NCBI RefSeq assembly: GCF_007655135.1
Contig: NC_045130.1
Coordinates: forward strand, 7,254,001-7,318,000
Direction of reading: 5' to 3'
From: Punica granatum
Taxonomy: Eukaryota; Streptophyta; Magnoliopsida; Myrtales; Lythraceae
DNA length: 64,000 bases
Shown here: positions 61,501 to 64,000 of the stretch, piece by piece
Layout: every line of letters begins with the position of its first letter
Numbering within the stretch: position 1 is the stretch's first letter
Position numbers and translations under genes: made by a program
The notes under the pieces: model-generated
Seen by the model: only the letters and a program-made list of their open reading frames with translations
Database searches by the model: none
What the model was told of the DNA's origin: nothing

Positions 61501-63727
61501 TGCTAATACCTTCCCTGGTCAAGATATTAGTAGTGGATTGGTGGATTTGGAGCACTTGGAGAGCAATTTACTTTCTGCCAAACAGAAAGAGCAGAAGCAA
61601 GTCAAAAGCTCAAAACCTAGTAAAGTGAGTAGTGATAGGTCCAAAGATTTAAATAGTGCTAAGAGCAGGAAAGGAGCTTCATGTAAACAGAAGAAAGAGA
61701 AGTCAACTAGTAAAAGCAAAGTGAAAGAGAGAGGTGTCCGCGACGAGCTCCTGTGTAAGGCCGAGGATCATGCACTAGCTAGTACGTTCTCTTCTGGTTT
61801 CATTACTTTGTTCTTTTACTTGGATCATGCTCCAATTGTGAGATATCTGCTTTTTTTAGTGAAGTTATAAAAGGTGTTATAGTCTTGTAATATCTGCTTT
61901 TGAATGTGTGTCTGCATGATCTGGACCTAAAGATTTTTGGATTGTTAGGTGATGGTGTAAGAGATGCTAACCAAACCTGCGACGCTGCTGCTTATATGTG
62001 GACTGGTGACACCTCCAAATCCAAGATAATATCAAACAATCTCGTGGAGCAAGAGTTACTCCTGCGGAATGCTTGGGTGCGTTGTGATGATTGTCATAAA
62101 TGGAGGCGTATAGCTGCTGCACTTGCAGATTCCATAGAAGATGCAAATAGCAATTGGTAAGCATAGATTCACGCTATTGGTGGTATCATGCGTTTTTGTG
62201 CATATATGTTAATTTATACTGCAGAATGACTTTGGTCACTCAACTTGAGAGGACCTTAAGGTAAGATGCTTGTGGTAATAATAAATTTCTGCTATATATC
62301 TTCTTATATAACCAGTGTTAAATTTTGTTATGTCTTACATGAGATGATCATGGTTTCTAACTACAATGATTTTGTTTTCTGCAAACACATTTTTTGCATT
62401 TCATCAAACTAGGTTTTCCTTGATTTTGTTTACGCTATCCTTAGTTTGTCGCTCATATGTCTAGCAACCATCATAATTTTGTGTTTGTACTTGCATGTGG
62501 AAAAATTCATGTTGGTGTTGTGAAACTTACCAACTTTTCCTGTTTATCCTTTTTCATTGTCATGATAATTCCCTAAAATTTTTGGTGAATAAAGTGATAG
62601 AAGTGAAGATATGGCAAAAAACTAAGCAAAGCTTGTGATGCTATTAGCCATTCTCCTCTTTTACTTATAGAGACATTGGTACTTTGCTCTTTGTTATGGG
62701 ATTTTACATCAATTTCAGTTGGCTTGGTTTAGTTCTTTTTGCTTTCATTGAATTGTAACTATTTGTCTGGTTTAACTTAGCTACTCGAGAGCAGACAGTC
62801 AGAATAAAAATCTATACAAGTTCTCATTAAGAGCGGGAAAAAGGCTCCTATCCTACCTGTGCATATTCATACTTGGTATTGTTTTGATCATGTCACTCAA
62901 ATCATGTAATCAATTTTCTCTTGTAAAGGACCTGCAAGGACAATCAGGATAAAAGATTTGCTGATTGCTCAATCCTGCAAGAAATGTCAAATGCGGATAT
63001 CAATGCTGAGTTGGAATTATCAGATTATTCTTGCGAAGACGATGATTATGATGGCAATCGGAATTACAAAGAATTGAAGCCTAGCCATCCAACAGGTTTT
63101 AGATGTTTCTTTTCTTGTGTTTTCCTTGCCGGAATATTTATTATTCATTAGTATGTGAAATAAGATTATTTTATTTTTAAATGATAAAGGAATATAGGGC
63201 TCTCATTGATCTACTTGTCCATATGCAGTTCCCCAACAGTCATCCTTTATCCAAATTGATTCAAATAAATATTTGCATCGAAGCCGGAGAACTCAAACAA
63301 TTGACGAGGTTCATGCTTAATTCTAGTCTACTGATGCATATTGTCAACTTGGAGTTAGGTCTATTGTTCACTTTGAATTATGGTCATCTTTCATTTCAGA
63401 TAATGGTTTGCCATTGCAAACCGCCTTTAGATGGCAAGTTGGGCTGCGGGGATGAATGCCTCAATCGGATGTTGAATATTGAATGTGTTCAAGGCACCTG
63501 TCCATGTGGAGACCATTGTTCAAACCAACAGGCATGATAGCTCTAATACGATAGAGAATAGCTACGTGTATTCATTGATGTCAGACAATGAATTTTTGTT
63601 CTCTATACAGTTCCAGAAGCACAAGTATGCCAACCTGCAATGGTTCCGATGCGGTAAAAAGGGTTATGGGCTTCAGTTGCTGGAGGATGTCTCTGAGGGG
63701 CAATTTATTATCGAATACGTTGGGGAG
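58568..63727 (+). CDS. ASHH2: ASHH2/SDG8/EFS histone H3K36 methyltransferase, 5' part
   Basis: The nuclear enzyme places H3K36 di/trimethylation on active genes and controls flowering time (FLC) and many responses in Arabidopsis. Exons 58568..61781, 61949..62156, 62929..63095, 63229..63308, 63400..63531 and 63611..63727 give 1306 residues; the rest lies beyond the window. A 1071-residue acidic, Ser-rich exon comes first. Then the CW zinc finger (WVRCDDCHKWRRI, Cys 1117, 1120, 1143, 1154), which reads H3K4 methylation; the AWS domain (CHCKPPLDGKLGCGDECLNR, NIECVQGTCPCGDHCSNQQ); and the start of the SET domain (KKGYGLQLLEDVSEGQFIIE, YVGE). The catalytic NHS region is not in the window. The intron after SNQQ has a GC donor (63532). 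An in-frame GTG at 58565 precedes the ATG chosen. It is the neighbour of ubinuclein, as At1g77300 is of At1g77310. Confidence 0.95.
61305..61330 (+). repeat. (ATC/TCA)n microsatellite encoding poly-serine in ASHH2
   Basis: A trinucleotide run encodes about eight serines (GSSSSSSSSKRR) in the low-complexity part of the first ASHH2 exon. In-frame length variation is expected among individuals. Confidence 0.85.
63532..63610 (+). other. GC-AG intron in ASHH2
   Basis: The exon ends CCAACAG and the intron starts GCATGA. It ends TATACAG before TTCCAGAAGCACAAG. The join gives SNQQ-FQKHKYA, as in Arabidopsis ASHH2. No GT donor that preserves the frame lies near; reading on from the exon meets a stop within three codons. 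Confidence 0.75.
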
Positions 63728-64000
63728 GTAATTTTTGGATATTTGGTTTGTTGTTGTTCTTTGTTGGTTTATTATCAATGTCGGAATTTATACTTTTAAG
63801 TAATAGTGTCAATAGAGTTATGACTGTGAGCTAGCCTTTTAGCATGTCAGTCCAAGGAGGATCAATGGAAGAGTCGCCAATTGAAGTTACGAGTGCAATA
63901 GATTATAAAATCATTTTTCTAATAAATTAGGAGAAGAATCTATGTAGGCACCAAAAAATAATACTGCTTTATCAAGTCATTAAAAAATGCTTATCTTTTC
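63728..64000 (+). other. ASHH2 intron running off the window
   Basis: A GT donor (GTAATTTTTG) follows the SET-domain exon ending YVGE at 63727. No further exon could be recognised in the last 273 bases. Confidence 0.7.

Overview
The window is nuclear DNA of a flowering plant, most likely a eudicot. Evidence: multi-exon genes with short GT-AG introns, plastid and mitochondrial targeting peptides, AT-rich intergenic DNA full of (TA)n tracts and MITE-like elements, and eight genes that match recognisable plant families. No bacterial, viral or organellar gene content was seen. Species cannot be named from the sequence.

Layout: (1) 107-1253 (+), 3' end of a WD40-repeat gene of the At1g21651 type. 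(2) 3499-6696 (+), an ABC1-family atypical kinase (ABC1K15/ADCK2 type). (3) 10118-17588 (+), SECA2, the plastid SecA ATPase, about 31 coding exons. (4) 18420-21171 (-), a BAT1/GABA-permease-like amino-acid transporter, tail-to-tail with SECA2. (5) 21.2-35.3 kb, a 14-kb gene-poor stretch with a LINE remnant, a possible solo LTR, a Pack-MULE-like element with a perfect 9-bp target-site duplication carrying a piece of an aldo/keto reductase gene, a TRIM-like fragment and an orphan cluster of TGGGCY promoter elements. (6) 35314-36831 (+), ACC oxidase (ACO5 type). (7) 37641-44758 (-), MEI1/TopBP1-like multi-BRCT protein, tail-to-tail with the ACC oxidase. (8) 46530-52863 (-), ubinuclein (HIRA histone-chaperone subunit). 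(9) 52.9-58.5 kb, a repeat-rich divergent intergenic region. (10) 58568 to beyond the window end (+), the ASHH2/SDG8/EFS histone H3K36 methyltransferase, truncated inside its SET domain.

The order ASHH2 - ubinuclein - MEI1 - ACC oxidase is that of Arabidopsis At1g77300-At1g77330. SECA2 and the WD40 gene correspond to At1g21650/At1g21651, next to the other ubinuclein paralogue (At1g21610). The window therefore joins two Arabidopsis segments that are products of its most recent genome duplication, and looks closer to the unfractionated order. The genes share no single pathway; ubinuclein (histone deposition) and ASHH2 (H3K36 methylation) are both chromatin factors, and MEI1 acts in DNA repair and meiosis.

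Most unusual observations: MEI1 appears to carry two minor-spliceosome (U12) introns, one with AT-AA ends; ASHH2 uses a GC-AG intron just before the SET domain; the ABC1 kinase starts with an 8-nt coding exon; and a gene-capturing MULE sits at about 25.4-26.7 kb. All gene models were assembled by eye from splice signals, reading frame and remembered family sequences, so exon ends may be off by a base or two.
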